Source of the DNA: Agarophyton chilense
Lineage: Eukaryota; Rhodophyta; Florideophyceae; Gracilariales; Gracilariaceae
Direction of reading: 5' to 3'
Length of the DNA: 64,000 nt
Assembly (NCBI GenBank): GCA_030374765.1
Contig: JARGXX010000113.1
Location: forward strand, 682,001 to 746,000
Numbering within the stretch: the first letter of the stretch is position 1; every line of letters begins with the position of its first letter. This document shows positions 42,291 through 52,609 of this stretch, piece after piece. A program made the translations under genes and the position numbers. The notes beneath the pieces were generated by a model that had not been told where the DNA came from, ran no database searches, and saw nothing but the letters and a program-made list of their open reading frames with translations.

Positions 42291-43232
42291 CGTACTGGTG
42301 CTGTGGTGGTGGAGTCTACAACAGCCAGCTGTAGTGCTCGAGCCTTGATTTCAGTTGCGTATTGATCATAGTGGTGCAAAAATGTTCGGATGGAGGCGGC
42401 ATCGGTGCGGGTCAGTCGCGGGTGACTGACGGGCGTCGAGACGAAGCTCGTTTGTCCGAGGGGCTAATCGCTGCCAGCTGACGCGTTCGGTTGCGCATTG
42501 GATGCTGACATTGTTTCGTTGATCGAACGAAAGGTGTTGAACATCGAAAACTTCAATCGTTACGGTTGAAGCAGTGATCACTGTGCTGTTGCCGCAGCGG
42601 TTGGCGTCAACGAAAAAGCAAAGTTGTAGTGTGGTGGGTTCGATCCCCTCGTTTACTGAGATGTAACTTAGAGCAGTCTTAAATACTTATCGTGGGTGTC
42701 TACTGTGTCCCGGATTGGGACGCTACCCACAATGCTCATGTCTACTTTGGGTGCTATCCTAATTGTGGTGGGTGGCGTGCGCTACACGGAGCCATACACT
42801 ACGGTATTCAAACTTGGAACAGGTAAACACGAAAATCTTAACGTGCGGGCCATACCGAATGTGGGATTTGACTCATACACAATTGAAGCCGGCTATTGAC
42901 CAATCAACTGCGCAAACAGTAAGATGCTGCCATCCAAAACGAGCCAAATGTCGAATTTCGAGCATCATGCTCAATCGAGCAAAGTAGTCGCCGCAGCACC
43001 TATGTATGCCAAATGCTTGTGGCTTTGAAAACACGTAGACCATGTACCTTCGCAGACTCCGCACCACTGATTCCCAGGTTGTCAGAGGTGTGCCAAGGAG
43101 TCGGACGGTTGAGCAGGCCAGCCTCTAGAGAAGCTGGAAAGCAACTCTCTGTTCCAAGAGCAACGGGAAGGAGTGCAACAACGTGTACGTCCCACTGGCA
43201 TTCTGGCATTTGTAGCGAAAGGGAAACGCACA
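42291..43232. other. Upstream region of the aldolase gene
   Basis: No gene recognised. The part just before 43233 is open in the aldolase frame back to about 43173 but has no ATG there, so it is probably 5' UTR. A GGTTCGATCCCC phrase at 42646 resembles a tRNA T-arm but lacks the rest of a tRNA. Confidence 0.45.
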
Positions 43233-44357
43233 ATGTGCGACATTAGTTATCTGAGCGTCCTCGAATCTACCGCAAAGCACCTAACACAACGCGGAAAAGG
43301 GATTCTCGCGGCCGACGAATCAACTGGAACAATTGGAAAACGACTAGCAACATTATCGCTGGAAAACAATGTGGAAACGAGAAGATCTCTGAGAGAAATA
43401 TTTATTTGCGCGCCTGGAAATGAAGAGGCGTACGCCGGCATCATTCTGTTCAAAGAAACGTTGTACCAATCCGATAGTAATGGAAAAGCTTTTGTATCAA
43501 TTCTGAAGGAGAAGAACATTCTACCGGGCGTAAAGGTGGACACTGGACTGAGGGCGGTGGAAGAGTCGAGCGGCGAGACGACGACAGACGGGCTTGAGGA
43601 CCTTGCAGATCGGTGTGCGGCGTATTTCAAGCAGGGAGCTCGATTCGCAAAGTGGAGGGCGGCGTTGAGAATTGACGTGGAACGTGGGCTTCCAAGCGAC
43701 AGGGTGGTAGAAGCAAACGCGAAGCAGCTGGCGAAATATGCGTACATCGCGCAGAGACAAGGGCTGTTGCCAATTGTGGAACCGGAAATCGTCATTGACG
43801 GCACACACGGACAGGAGGTGAGCGCATCCGTGGCGGAAAAAGTGATGGAAGCGGTTTACAAAGCTCTTGAGGAAGAACAGGTGGCGTTGCATCTGACGCT
43901 GTTAAAACCAATGATGATCATGGCAGGCGTAGGTTGCGAGCAGCGCAACACGACAAGATGCGAAACGATAGCCAGCGAGACGCTACGAGTGATGAAGAAA
44001 GTGGTGCCTGCGACGGTGGCAGGCATTGTGTTCCTCTCCGGCGGAATGAGCGAGCAAGAGGCGACGAGAAATCTAAACGCGCTGACGCAACTGGGCGAAA
44101 CACAGGGCGCCCCGTGGTGGCTGTCGTTCAGCTTTGGACGGGCGCTACAAAACTCGGCGATGAAGGTGTGGAATGGGGAGGCGCGAAACAAGACGCGCGC
44201 CATGACAATGGCGACCGACGTGGCCAGGGCCAACGCGCTGGCGCAGATGGGACGCTTCGTCGGGAGGCACCCGGCGTGCGACGACGGCAGCAGCCTGTAC
44301 GAGGGCTTTCGCGGATGGCGCGGCCGCTCGGCGCCGCCAGCGCCAACGCGCGCGTGA
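43233..44357 (+). CDS. Class I fructose-bisphosphate aldolase
   Basis: 374 residues, uninterrupted. It cleaves fructose 1,6-bisphosphate to glyceraldehyde 3-phosphate and dihydroxyacetone phosphate (glycolysis, gluconeogenesis) through a lysine Schiff base. Signature GKGILAADESTGTIGKR (21-37, with Asp26), Lys101 in GVKVDTG, Lys140 in FAKWR, EPEI at 183-186, the Schiff-base Lys225 in LTLLKPMM, and GGMSEQEAT (270-278) are all present and correspond to the catalytic residues of animal and plant enzymes. There is no obvious transit peptide, so a cytosolic enzyme is likely. The usual C-terminal Tyr is missing: the chain ends GWRGRSAPPAPTRA, an Arg/Pro/Ala tail, which may alter product release. ATG 43233 gives the standard N-terminus. 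GC content rises sharply toward the 3' end. Oomycetes mainly rely on class II enzymes, so class I fits a red alga better. Confidence 0.96.
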   Translation: MCDISYLSVLESTAKHLTQRGKGILAADESTGTIGKRLATLSLENNVETRRSLREIFICAPGNEEAYAGIILFKETLYQSDSNGKAFVSILKEKNILPGVKVDTGLRAVEESSGETTTDGLEDLADRCAAYFKQGARFAKWRAALRIDVERGLPSDRVVEANAKQLAKYAYIAQRQGLLPIVEPEIVIDGTHGQEVSASVAEKVMEAVYKALEEEQVALHLTLLKPMMIMAGVGCEQRNTTRCETIASETLRVMKKVVPATVAGIVFLSGGMSEQEATRNLNALTQLGETQGAPWWLSFSFGRALQNSAMKVWNGEARNKTRAMTMATDVARANALAQMGRFVGRHPACDDGSSLYEGFRGWRGRSAPPAPTRA

Positions 44358-44410
44358 GCGTGAGCGTGACGCCACAGAGTAGTAGCTAACACGTATCTTT
44401 CGTTTGATGG

Positions 44411-44470
44411 CTTGCGCTTGGCCGCTTGCGCTTGGCCGCTTGCGCTTGGCCGCTTGCGCTTGGCCGCGTG
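44411..44470. repeat. 14-bp tandem repeat just 3' of the aldolase gene
   Basis: Unit CTTGCGCTTGGCCG, starting at 44411, 44425, 44439 and 44453, four perfect copies followed by a diverging one. It lies about 55 bp after the aldolase stop, probably in its 3' UTR. Confidence 0.92.
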
Positions 44471-44806
44471 CGCTGTGCGCAAAGCGAAAACGGCACGTGT
44501 GCACGTGGAACAGCTGTCCACGCGTGAAGCGGCGATCTGCGGAGAGCGACTCCAACCGAAGCATCAAAAACGCGACGCCTCGACTGCGCGGCTTCAACGT
44601 CTCCGCTGCCGTCGCACGAGCGTTCTGCGTTGTGTTCGAGTGTCGTCATAGCAACGCTGACGCCGTGCTTCACTTCACGCGGCACAGGGAGCGCTAGCAC
44701 GCCCGTTTCACCGTTTCACGCTTCCTTCTTCCTCCTCTTCGTAAAGCCGTCTGTCACTCGCCTCTCTCTCTTTCGTTACATGTTTCCCTTCACCGCGGCT
44801 CCCGCC

Positions 44807-44975
44807 CTATCCCCCCCCCTCTTTCGCATCGGCCCTTCCCCCACTACACCCCCTCTCATCTCCATGCCATCCTCCGCCTCCGCCTCCGCCTCTGCCTCCT
44901 CCTTTTCCTCCTCCTTTTCCTCCTCCACCGCCACCCTCCTCCCCCTTCCCCCACCGTCTACCCTCCACCCTCCGC
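44807..44975 (+). repeat. Polypyrimidine tract upstream of the RWP-RK gene
   Basis: Almost pure C/T with GCCTCC and TTTTCCTCC sub-repeats for about 170 bases, ending about 10 bases before the RWP-RK start codon. It is probably 5' UTR or core promoter; the Ser/Ala-rich frame across it is a product of the repeat. Confidence 0.7.
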
Positions 44976-44982
44976 CCCCATC

Positions 44983-45975
44983 ATGCCAGCTTCAGGTCTC
45001 ACCCTCGAGCAATGCCAGCAGTACTTCCACCTCCCCGTCGCCCAAGCCGCCCTTCGCCTGCACGTCTCCCGCCCCACCATCTCCAAGGTGCTCCGCCGCC
45101 ACGGCATCACACGCTGGCCCTTCCGCAAGCTACAGGCTCAGGCCAGAAATCCGCGCCCTCGCCTCTCCCGCGCGTCTGAATCCCCGTCGAATAGGATCAT
45201 CCATCGCCCTTTTGTGCAGGCCGCCCGTCTTCGTCAAAGTCTGGCTCGCAATCTCACATCCTCTAACCTTAGACGCTCCGCCGTCCCCCACCACTGCCGA
45301 CGCCCCAACCCTTGCTCCCGTTCTGCGCAATCCATGCGCCCCGTGTCCGTCTCTCCGCCCAAATCGCACACGGCGTCTGCTGGAAACTCAAAACTCAACG
45401 CATCCGTATCCCCCCAACCGCTACCTTCGCCTCATCAATCGCCGTCACGTCGCCCTTTCTCCCCCCTGATTATTACCACCCCACCGTGTTCCCCATCTAC
45501 TCAAAGCCGGGATCGCACTGCCGCTGCGCACCTCGACCATTCGCTCATCCCCTCCTCTTCAGCGCTGCGACACGCGGCCCCGCAGTCACCACACCCAACG
45601 TGCCCATCGTCACCGTCGCAAACTCCGCTCCAAACCCCTCCGCAAACTCCGCGCTGTGCCAGCCCTGTGCTCAACGCTTCGGCTGCTTTGTGGCCGCAGT
45701 GCGAATTGTGGGGCCCACCGCGACCATCAAGCGCAAAGGCCGTGTTTGGCGACAGCTGGACTCGTGGCGTGTTCGCCGACAGTGCGGAAGGTTCTCATTT
45801 CCAGTTTCTTGCCCCTGGCGAGCGCGTGTGTACTCCTAAACTATCGCAAAGCGCTGATAAGCAAAAGGAAATGTTTGAAAACTTTGGTGATGATCACCAG
45901 GAAGACCACTTCATGCTCAGCTTTGGTGATATCTACGACGAAGTGTACGATCCCGAAGTGCTGGGATTTCACTGA
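44983..45975 (+). CDS. RWP-RK domain transcription factor
   Basis: 330 residues without introns. The RWP-RK DNA-binding domain is at the extreme N-terminus: LTLEQCQQYFHLPVAQAA (6-23), a helix-turn-helix LHVSRPTISKVLRRHGI (26-42) and the signature RWPFRK (44-49) followed by LQAQ. The middle (about 55-280) is Pro/Ser/Arg-rich and low in complexity. The last 40 residues are acidic with aromatic residues (FENFGDDHQEDHFML, DIYDEVYDPEVLGF), which looks like an activation domain. RWP-RK proteins regulate nitrogen responses and gametogenesis in green plants; members of this short type exist in other algae and amoebae. No PB1 or GAF-like region is seen, so it is not an NIN-like protein. ATG 44983 leaves only five residues before the domain; an upstream start is not available in this frame. 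Confidence 0.88.
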   Translation: MPASGLTLEQCQQYFHLPVAQAALRLHVSRPTISKVLRRHGITRWPFRKLQAQARNPRPRLSRASESPSNRIIHRPFVQAARLRQSLARNLTSSNLRRSAVPHHCRRPNPCSRSAQSMRPVSVSPPKSHTASAGNSKLNASVSPQPLPSPHQSPSRRPFSPLIITTPPCSPSTQSRDRTAAAHLDHSLIPSSSALRHAAPQSPHPTCPSSPSQTPLQTPPQTPRCASPVLNASAALWPQCELWGPPRPSSAKAVFGDSWTRGVFADSAEGSHFQFLAPGERVCTPKLSQSADKQKEMFENFGDDHQEDHFMLSFGDIYDEVYDPEVLGFH

Positions 45976-48900
45976 TTGCAACCTTCGCCTTCCCCCGTGT
46001 TCATGCTGCTCATTGCGGAAATCACCGAGCTTCCGAGAGTCCACAAACAGCTCATTGCGTCTTCGCGCTGCCCAAAGTCCTGGATGAGCAGTTGCGAAGC
46101 GTGCTGCACGCGTGGGTATGAGGCACGCGTGATGGAAAGTCACGTATCGTTTTCGGAAGTGCGTCAGCGCATTTGCATCTTCGCCGCGTCATGCGTGCCC
46201 AAGTGTCTTGCTGATTTTTTTCAACACAGACATACTCACCCTTCATGACGTGCCTCATGCTCTCCAAGCCCGCTGATTGGCCCAAACTGATGCCGAGTAC
46301 AAGTATCACGCCTCTGGGCTTATACCCAACCGTGCCCTAATTCCCGCCATCATATTTTACCAGTCAGCACTCAAACCAACTGTAGGCTTCATTGTGCAGT
46401 CGCTGTAGTTGTATGAGTCGCTATTTTCCTCCAAGGATCAGATGTGTTCACTGAAGCTTGATTAACCTTGTACACACACTCTTGATCTGTGTTCCCTGCC
46501 TTTCTCTCTGTTATTGGTCTCGGTGTTAACAGTTCTCTGTCCTCCCATTCAAAGTATCCATCCCCTTGTGATCCATCCTACCCACACCATATTCGTTGTT
46601 TGATTACAGACGGAGAAACTATCAACGCAAGATATACGCAACCGGACGAATAATGCTTCGATGGCGCACCTTATTCTTTGACAGAGATATAAATGTTTAA
46701 CACTTGCTTGTTCCAAAGAAAACATAAACATACATTTCTCTCATCCTCCCCTTTCTTATGTTTAGCGGCGTTGGAATTCTGCCTTTCACGCCCAAAAACA
46801 GAAGGATCAGACGGGAGTTTGTTCAGAACTCCCTACCAACTTGCCTCTGTAAGCCGAACGAATGTTTTGACCTTTCGAGTATACAAATAATACCTTTTTG
46901 TAGTCGTATCGAACGTTTAGAACGTTCTTTTGGGTTTCATATTCCAAACACGTTCCATGTAATTTCCTTACATTTCCCCAAATATAAAAGGAGTATTCGT
47001 CAAAGTTTTGTTTTCCTGCCATATTTGGATTTAAATTAAAATAATCTGAAGAATACACCACCATTGCACCTGAGCTACTTTCGAAGCTATACGTCGGAAA
47101 AGATTGATTGTTGTACTTAACTCGCGATCAAATCAGATGTTTTCAGCATCATGGGACCCAAACGTTGAAGAGAAGTCGAAGTCCAATATGGTTCCACTTT
47201 ATTAAGTGCTCCAAAGCCAACTACCGTATTGATCGAGCAAAATGTAACGATTGCGCAGGCAGTATCTGCAAAGCCCACAAATTTGCGTTCACACTTGTGT
47301 TTAGCGTAGCTCGATCACAATGCGTTCTTCTGGATTCTTCAAACTTCGGTAGCTCTGCAACGCCCCCTCTATCTTCAACTAGCCGTTTTATTGCAGCTCT
47401 CAGTTTTGTGAATCTCACATCCTTCAACCAAAACTACCTGTCAGGTTTCACGTTTATTCTCACACCACAACACGAACATGGTTCATCTTTCCGAAATCTG
47501 TTTTTCATTCTGAAGTTCTTTTTTAATCTTTTATGATATACCTTAGTACATGTTCTAGTCGGGTTAAAAGCCAAATTCGATGCTACCGTCAGCTTAAACA
47601 ACTACTACATAAGTTGTGAACCCCCTCTCAATATAAAAAGATGATGAAAACGTAGTAGACTGCATCAAACACAAACATGGTGGAGTACTTGGCATTGAAT
47701 ACAAGATAGTGGTCTAAACTTATCAAATTAAAATACAAGAAGTGGTCTAGACTTATACAATATCTTTTACACCAAGACCACTCCTCAAAACTCCCCCAGA
47801 CGACGGGGACTCCCCTTCGTCTGAGCGTCAGCGTATAAGTACACACAACAACTACAATACGATGACTCATAATGGTGACGCAATACTCGGGATATGTTCA
47901 CGACCGCTCAAGCCAGATTCAAACGTATTTGAAATCAAAGGTGCCGCCGTCCGTTGCTTCACCTTGGCTCACACGGGAGGCGCACCTACCCTCTTACATT
48001 GAAGGAGCAACTACAGTTTTCTTGAAATCGTCAACAAACATACTACATACTCTAATACTGATGTTTGTGGACTGTCTAGGGAGCGATTTGTAGAAGGAGA
48101 GCTACATGAATGTGAATCAAAAACTGGAATATGTGTTCAGTTGAATTGAGAAGAAAGTCGGTTTCCAATGTGTCTACGGATTTGTCTCAACTTCTTGCAA
48201 CATTATTAAAAACAACTAGATTGCGAGAGATTTCTCAAAAAAAGTTTTTTAATTGCATATAGTTGCTGCGCGCACTGCATATTAAACCTCACAACAGATC
48301 TGGAAAGGCGATAACGAGTTACTTAAATTGTCCAAGATGGGTTGTTTGTTTCAAAGACTATCACATAAACTGGCCTTTCAAAAACACTGTTCAAGTCTAC
48401 TTGCGATGAAAACTTGGAAAATATATATGTAGTGCAACACCCGGTGAGGAAAAAACTCCACGATTTCGTTCAGAATCTTCTTACTTCCATGCAAGTTTAG
48501 CAAAAAAAGTGATGTAATCGAATAACAATACACAATTAGAGTGGAAGTCCAAAGCCAAAACGTCCTGATAAGACTTAAAAATGCAGAACAAAAAAGAGGT
48601 GCTAAAATGAATTGTTATGATTGATGTAGTATCCACGTGAGCATAGGACAAACGGAACCCAATACTTATGGAACAAAAAAAACAAATGAAGAAAAGAAAA
48701 AAACTTCTGTGCAAAACTCACAAAGAGAATAAAACTATGAAAATGCTATTGCAATGAACCTAAAAGTTCTTCAAGTCATGCATATGCTCTGCAACTCCAT
48801 CGAAACCATTTAGATTGAACTTTTCTCATGCGAAAGAAACGTTTTTCCATTCGACAGCTATGAATAGAGATTTGTCTGTTGTCCAATTTTCGAGTTTGAT

Positions 48901-50870
48901 CTAATGCTTCTGTGTCACACTTGTCTTTTGTTTCATGCTAAAAGACTTCAGGTTATAAATACTATAAGTTTTTCTTGCAATTTATGAACTTCAATATTTA
49001 AAGAGTATAGATTTTTTTATTTGCTCGCTGATGACGGTAAAATAGTATAGCCTCCAATAATCACTTTTTTACACTCGTTGGAGTCTGTGATTCATTTTAG
49101 TAAGGCTTCCATTTTTTTGTTGATTCTTCTTGGAACTCAGAAAAAGTTAAAATATAGTTTGGTGACGTCAAAAGTGTTTTGCATTCTTTTTGTCGCTCAT
49201 TCTTCAGCATCAGCATGTTGTGCCATGATTCGTCTGTTTTCAAGTCCTGTAAGACTCTCCCTCGAGAAGTATATGTGCTTTTTTATGATAAACAAAAACT
49301 ACTCGAGAGAAGATGGTGAAAAAGACTCTTGTGAAGGGTTTGAGACCTGTTTTGTACCTGTAAGTGCGCTAACCAAATATGTAAAATGATTTGAAGATAG
49401 ATAATTGTGTAAATATTAGAAGATTTCGTGTATTTCTTGTATTATTGCTGTTAAAATTATTTGAGAAATATGAATGGATTTATATATTGGTTGAGGCATT
49501 CTAGGGATATCTAAAGATGGTTCTGCAGCATTAATTGTAATACTGTTAGCTAGACATTCAAAATCTTTTGTAGGGATATCGTTATATTGTTGAATAAGAA
49601 AGAAAACTTTGACTAAAAAACGGTATTCAAAAAGCCTCATATAGTCGGGAGCACTGCTTGATTTTTTTACGAAGTGTTCCCCACAACTAGAATAGATCGA
49701 ATGCTCTCTCTGGATGATAATGTACACTCGTTTGTTGAGGGTGAAATGGTTTAAAACGTACCAACAGTATTGTCGAGGACACAATAAAGGGCAGTTTATG
49801 ATATATTCGTTACTCCATCCACTAAAAAACGATTGTGCCCCTGCATTGCAAAGATGATGAAGATGATGTGGAATCAAGTCCTAGGATGTATCCTGGTTTT
49901 TGACCCATCACGATACATTTCAGAAAGAAATCATGGCCTTTATGTTCAAAACAGAACAAAAATTAAAAACTTTACAGTCCTGGGCCTGTGTGAAATACAT
50001 TGTTCTGGTTTATATATATGTGTTCATGTATGTGATATTGAAAAGAAGCAAGGCGAGAATATCAACGTGCTTCAAAAAGGATCTAAGAACTGGAGATCAT
50101 AAAAAGCAAAACAGTTCTGAAACAGAATGAGACTCGGCATGATGGATGTCCAGCTTTTTCGGATCGGGTGTTCTCTTTTGATTCAAAACGACCCAAATTG
50201 CCTTCCGTTTTTGTTTAGACGTTTTGTACGTTACGTGAATTGTTTGTCAAGAATCGGCGGGGTTCGATCCACCTGTGTTTTCAGAAAGACCAGCTGTTTT
50301 ATCGTGGCTTTAGTACCACGCCGGCGCTTCTCGATCGTAGAAAGGCCTACTGTAGAACGGTACCTACACTTTTGCTACATACAAAAACATTCTAGGTGAC
50401 AGAGCCCAATGTCCGTTCTGGGTTCCGTGTAGCCAGACGATGGAATCGATCACACGACGGCATTCAAACACCCCAGCATTACGTTGATCCTCATTGATCC
50501 GCCGCCAAGATTCTTTAACGTGACAGTTGCATTTTTTTTCTTTCCCTTCCTTCAGCCTCTACTCTTTTAGGTGGATGAAGCAATTGAACAAAAGTTGAGC
50601 CAAAACAAAAACAGGACAGCAATACAGTTTTGGGACTGCTGACGAGTAATAATTCTAAACCATTGTAAGAGGGGGAGCGCGGATGAAAAAAAACTGCGGA
50701 TGAGAGAATTATGGCTGTTCAGCCCCGGGAAAACCTGGTCACGTGCCTCTGAACGGCCAGTATCATGAATACAAATGCTGGAAGAGAAGAGTATCCCAGA
50801 GAGAGAAAGCTCAGTAAATGATTTTTAGTGGAAAAGTCTTTGGTTTTAAACAAAACCAGACTCTTTAAAG
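45976..50870. other. Gene-poor, mostly AT-rich region
   Basis: No gene is recognised in 4.9 kb. Frames of 80-150 codons (47108-47536 plus, 49078-49389 plus, 49416-49877 minus) lack motifs and have AT-driven composition. A near-repeat of AGTGGTCTA(A/G)ACTTAT occurs twice at about 47709 and 47743, next to a purine run (minus strand TTGAGAGGGGG at about 47624-47634) that resembles a polypurine tract. An old LTR-element edge is possible but not shown. The first ~300 bases may be the 3' UTR of the RWP-RK gene. Confidence 0.4.
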
Positions 50871-51983
50871 TCAGACAGTTTTGTTAAAGAATTTTCTACG
50901 AATAGCGTTCAGAGACCGTGATGATCTTTGACCCTCATCAACCAGCTGGTGAACGTCTTCAACGCACCCAACAAGTTCGCCTTCGCTCCAACCTGAGTGA
51001 AAAGAGAGGCTTTCGCACCAGCTCACGTTGATATCAAGCTTTTGCATCGCGAGCAGCACTGCAGCGGCGGACAGATGGCTTGGTCGATATTTCAAATGAC
51101 GTCCATCCACCATGGCCAACTCCACAAACATTTGGGCGCTTACCAACACGTTCTTTGCCACCTTATTGTGGATGCCTTTTGCTTCGAGTGTCTTCCCAAT
51201 GCGGTTCAAGAACGTTAAGCAGTACGGTGTGCTCACCTCGAATCGTAAGGCATTCAAGATGGTTGCCTCCATCACAACCACGTCGTCCATGCTGAAAGCA
51301 CCGTCCGACAATGTGACAAAATCTTTGGCAGCTGGAGCGTAGATCTCTTCGTACTTTGCAGCAATGTAAAGGCACACACTGCCGACCAGTTGAAGAGTCT
51401 TGCGGGTTGGTTCGTGACTATGAAGGAAACGATCCAGAATGTGAACACACAAGTGGAGGGAGCTATCCTTCAACTTGAGACACACGCACACATCAGCTAT
51501 CCAATCAACTAGAATCGCTCTCATTCCTCTTGTGACCGTCTTGTGGGACTCCAAGAGGTTGCTGCCGGGATTGTGTCGTTTTTCGGCCAGGAGATGGTTC
51601 TTGTGGATAACTGCAGCCAAATCGCTTCCTTCCACACGATTAAGTTTGTCATAAGCATCAATATCGATGTACTTCGTATTCGTTTTCGATGGAAACATCT
51701 TGTGAACAGATGGCGCTTTTTCGGAGAGTACATGGTGATTATTCTTTGTGTTAGAGAAATTGTTGGAGGTTTTTTGGGCTTTGGCAGCACGCTTATGCGG
51801 GAACGAGTTATTCAAATTGGCGTGGCGGTTGGTAATGTCCCCCAAAGCGCGTTTCGGCATCATTGAACTTATCATACTGTTGATGGAGGGGAGGGGTGGT
51901 TGTGACGAGAAGGGAAAGCTGTTAAAGGTTGAATGCTTGGATGCTTTGTTGTTTCTGAATGTGAGGAGAGGGGCAGTTGCCAT
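50871..51983 (-). CDS. Mitotic A/B-type cyclin
   Basis: 370 residues, ATG 51983 to stop at 50871, no intron. The N-terminus is Ser/Asn/Lys-rich and carries a destruction-box-like KRALGDITN (44-52), in which Lys stands where RxxL would have Arg. The cyclin box starts with the family signature MRAILVDWIADVCVCLKL (154-171) and HILDRFL (181-187), then LQLVGSVCLYIAAKYEEIYAP (198-217), the CDK-contacting core, and ends with a second cyclin fold (about 250-355). The sequence does not separate A from B type by eye. It activates a cyclin-dependent kinase at G2/M and is normally removed by the APC/C. A partial inverted-repeat copy of codons 1-32 lies about 470 bp upstream. Confidence 0.94.
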   Translation of the reverse strand: MATAPLLTFRNNKASKHSTFNSFPFSSQPPLPSINSMISSMMPKRALGDITNRHANLNNSFPHKRAAKAQKTSNNFSNTKNNHHVLSEKAPSVHKMFPSKTNTKYIDIDAYDKLNRVEGSDLAAVIHKNHLLAEKRHNPGSNLLESHKTVTRGMRAILVDWIADVCVCLKLKDSSLHLCVHILDRFLHSHEPTRKTLQLVGSVCLYIAAKYEEIYAPAAKDFVTLSDGAFSMDDVVVMEATILNALRFEVSTPYCLTFLNRIGKTLEAKGIHNKVAKNVLVSAQMFVELAMVDGRHLKYRPSHLSAAAVLLAMQKLDINVSWCESLSFHSGWSEGELVGCVEDVHQLVDEGQRSSRSLNAIRRKFFNKTV

Positions 51984-52453
51984 CGCCTCTTAAGTGTGGC
52001 TGATGTCAACTAATGTACCTGATTACGGTACTACCAAAACAGAAAGCCTTTGAGATCCAAACGGTTGTCATCGTTTTGGGAATATCGCCATTTTGTATGC
52101 GAAGAACGGCAAACCCGTTCGGGAGTTAGGAAGGGTTTCCGAAACTGGACTTGTTTGAAGTTGGATAATGAGCCGAAAAAATCATGTGCGATACCACAAG
52201 AATTTTTCATATGCGCTATGGTTTTGACCAAAGATTTGTTTGTTTGTGCTCTAAAAGTTGTGTTCGATTTCCAATGCAGTAGACGGAACGCAGAATATGA
52301 GCTTTTTTTTAAAGGACGATTAACTTCTCAGCAAATCTCGGGCACGGTTCGTTGAAGAAGTAAAGCTCAAGGAGTAGAGCTCAAGTAAAACATCAAAAGC
52401 TTTTTATGTCGTGTGTTTTTAGTTCAACAAGTCTGTCTTGGATTCTGAGTTCT
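51984..52453. other. Promoter region of the cyclin gene
   Basis: No reading frame with recognisable content. It lies between the cyclin start and the hairpin repeat, so the minus-strand promoter and 5' UTR should be here. No clear TATA box was picked out. Confidence 0.4.
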
Positions 52454-52609
52454 GTGGTTGTGACGAGAAGGGAAAACTGTACGCGGTTGAGTGCTTGGAT
52501 GCTTTCACTGTTGCTGCTGCCCCTGTCCCCTACATTCAGGAACAACAAAAGCGTCCAAGCAATCAAACTTTTACAGCTTTCCCTTCGCTTTCCAACCACC
52601 CACCCTCCC
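52454..52609. repeat. Inverted repeat built from the cyclin 5' coding region
   Basis: The left arm 52454-52505 matches plus-strand 51896-51947 (antisense of cyclin CDS nucleotides about 37-88) with 46 of 52 positions identical. The right arm, about 52508-52609, matches the cyclin coding strand from its start codon to about nucleotide 95 (for example TACAGCTTTCCCTTC, shared CCAAGCA and AACAACAAA), but with GTT in place of ATG. The arms are therefore complementary to each other over about 52 bases with roughly 20% mismatch, separated by a loop of about 35 bases. Confidence 0.85.

Noticed and set aside
42646..42657. tRNA-like T-arm phrase GGTTCGATCCCC
   Set aside because: No matching acceptor, D-arm or anticodon arm within 80 bases upstream.
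43856..44521. A 221-codon minus-strand frame across the aldolase 3' end
   Set aside because: Complement of a clear enzyme gene and of the 14-bp repeat (AAKRKRPSASGQ repeats).
44630..45469. A 279-codon frame rich in Ser/Ala/Pro overlapping the RWP-RK gene
   Set aside because: It is driven by the polypyrimidine repeat and by a shifted reading of the RWP-RK gene; no domain.
47624..47870. Possible LTR edge with polypurine tract
   Set aside because: Only the purine run and a short internal near-repeat support it; no partner LTR, duplication or coding region was found.
50265..50276. Another T-arm-like phrase, GGTTCGATCC
   Set aside because: Flanking bases do not form the T-stem or an acceptor stem.
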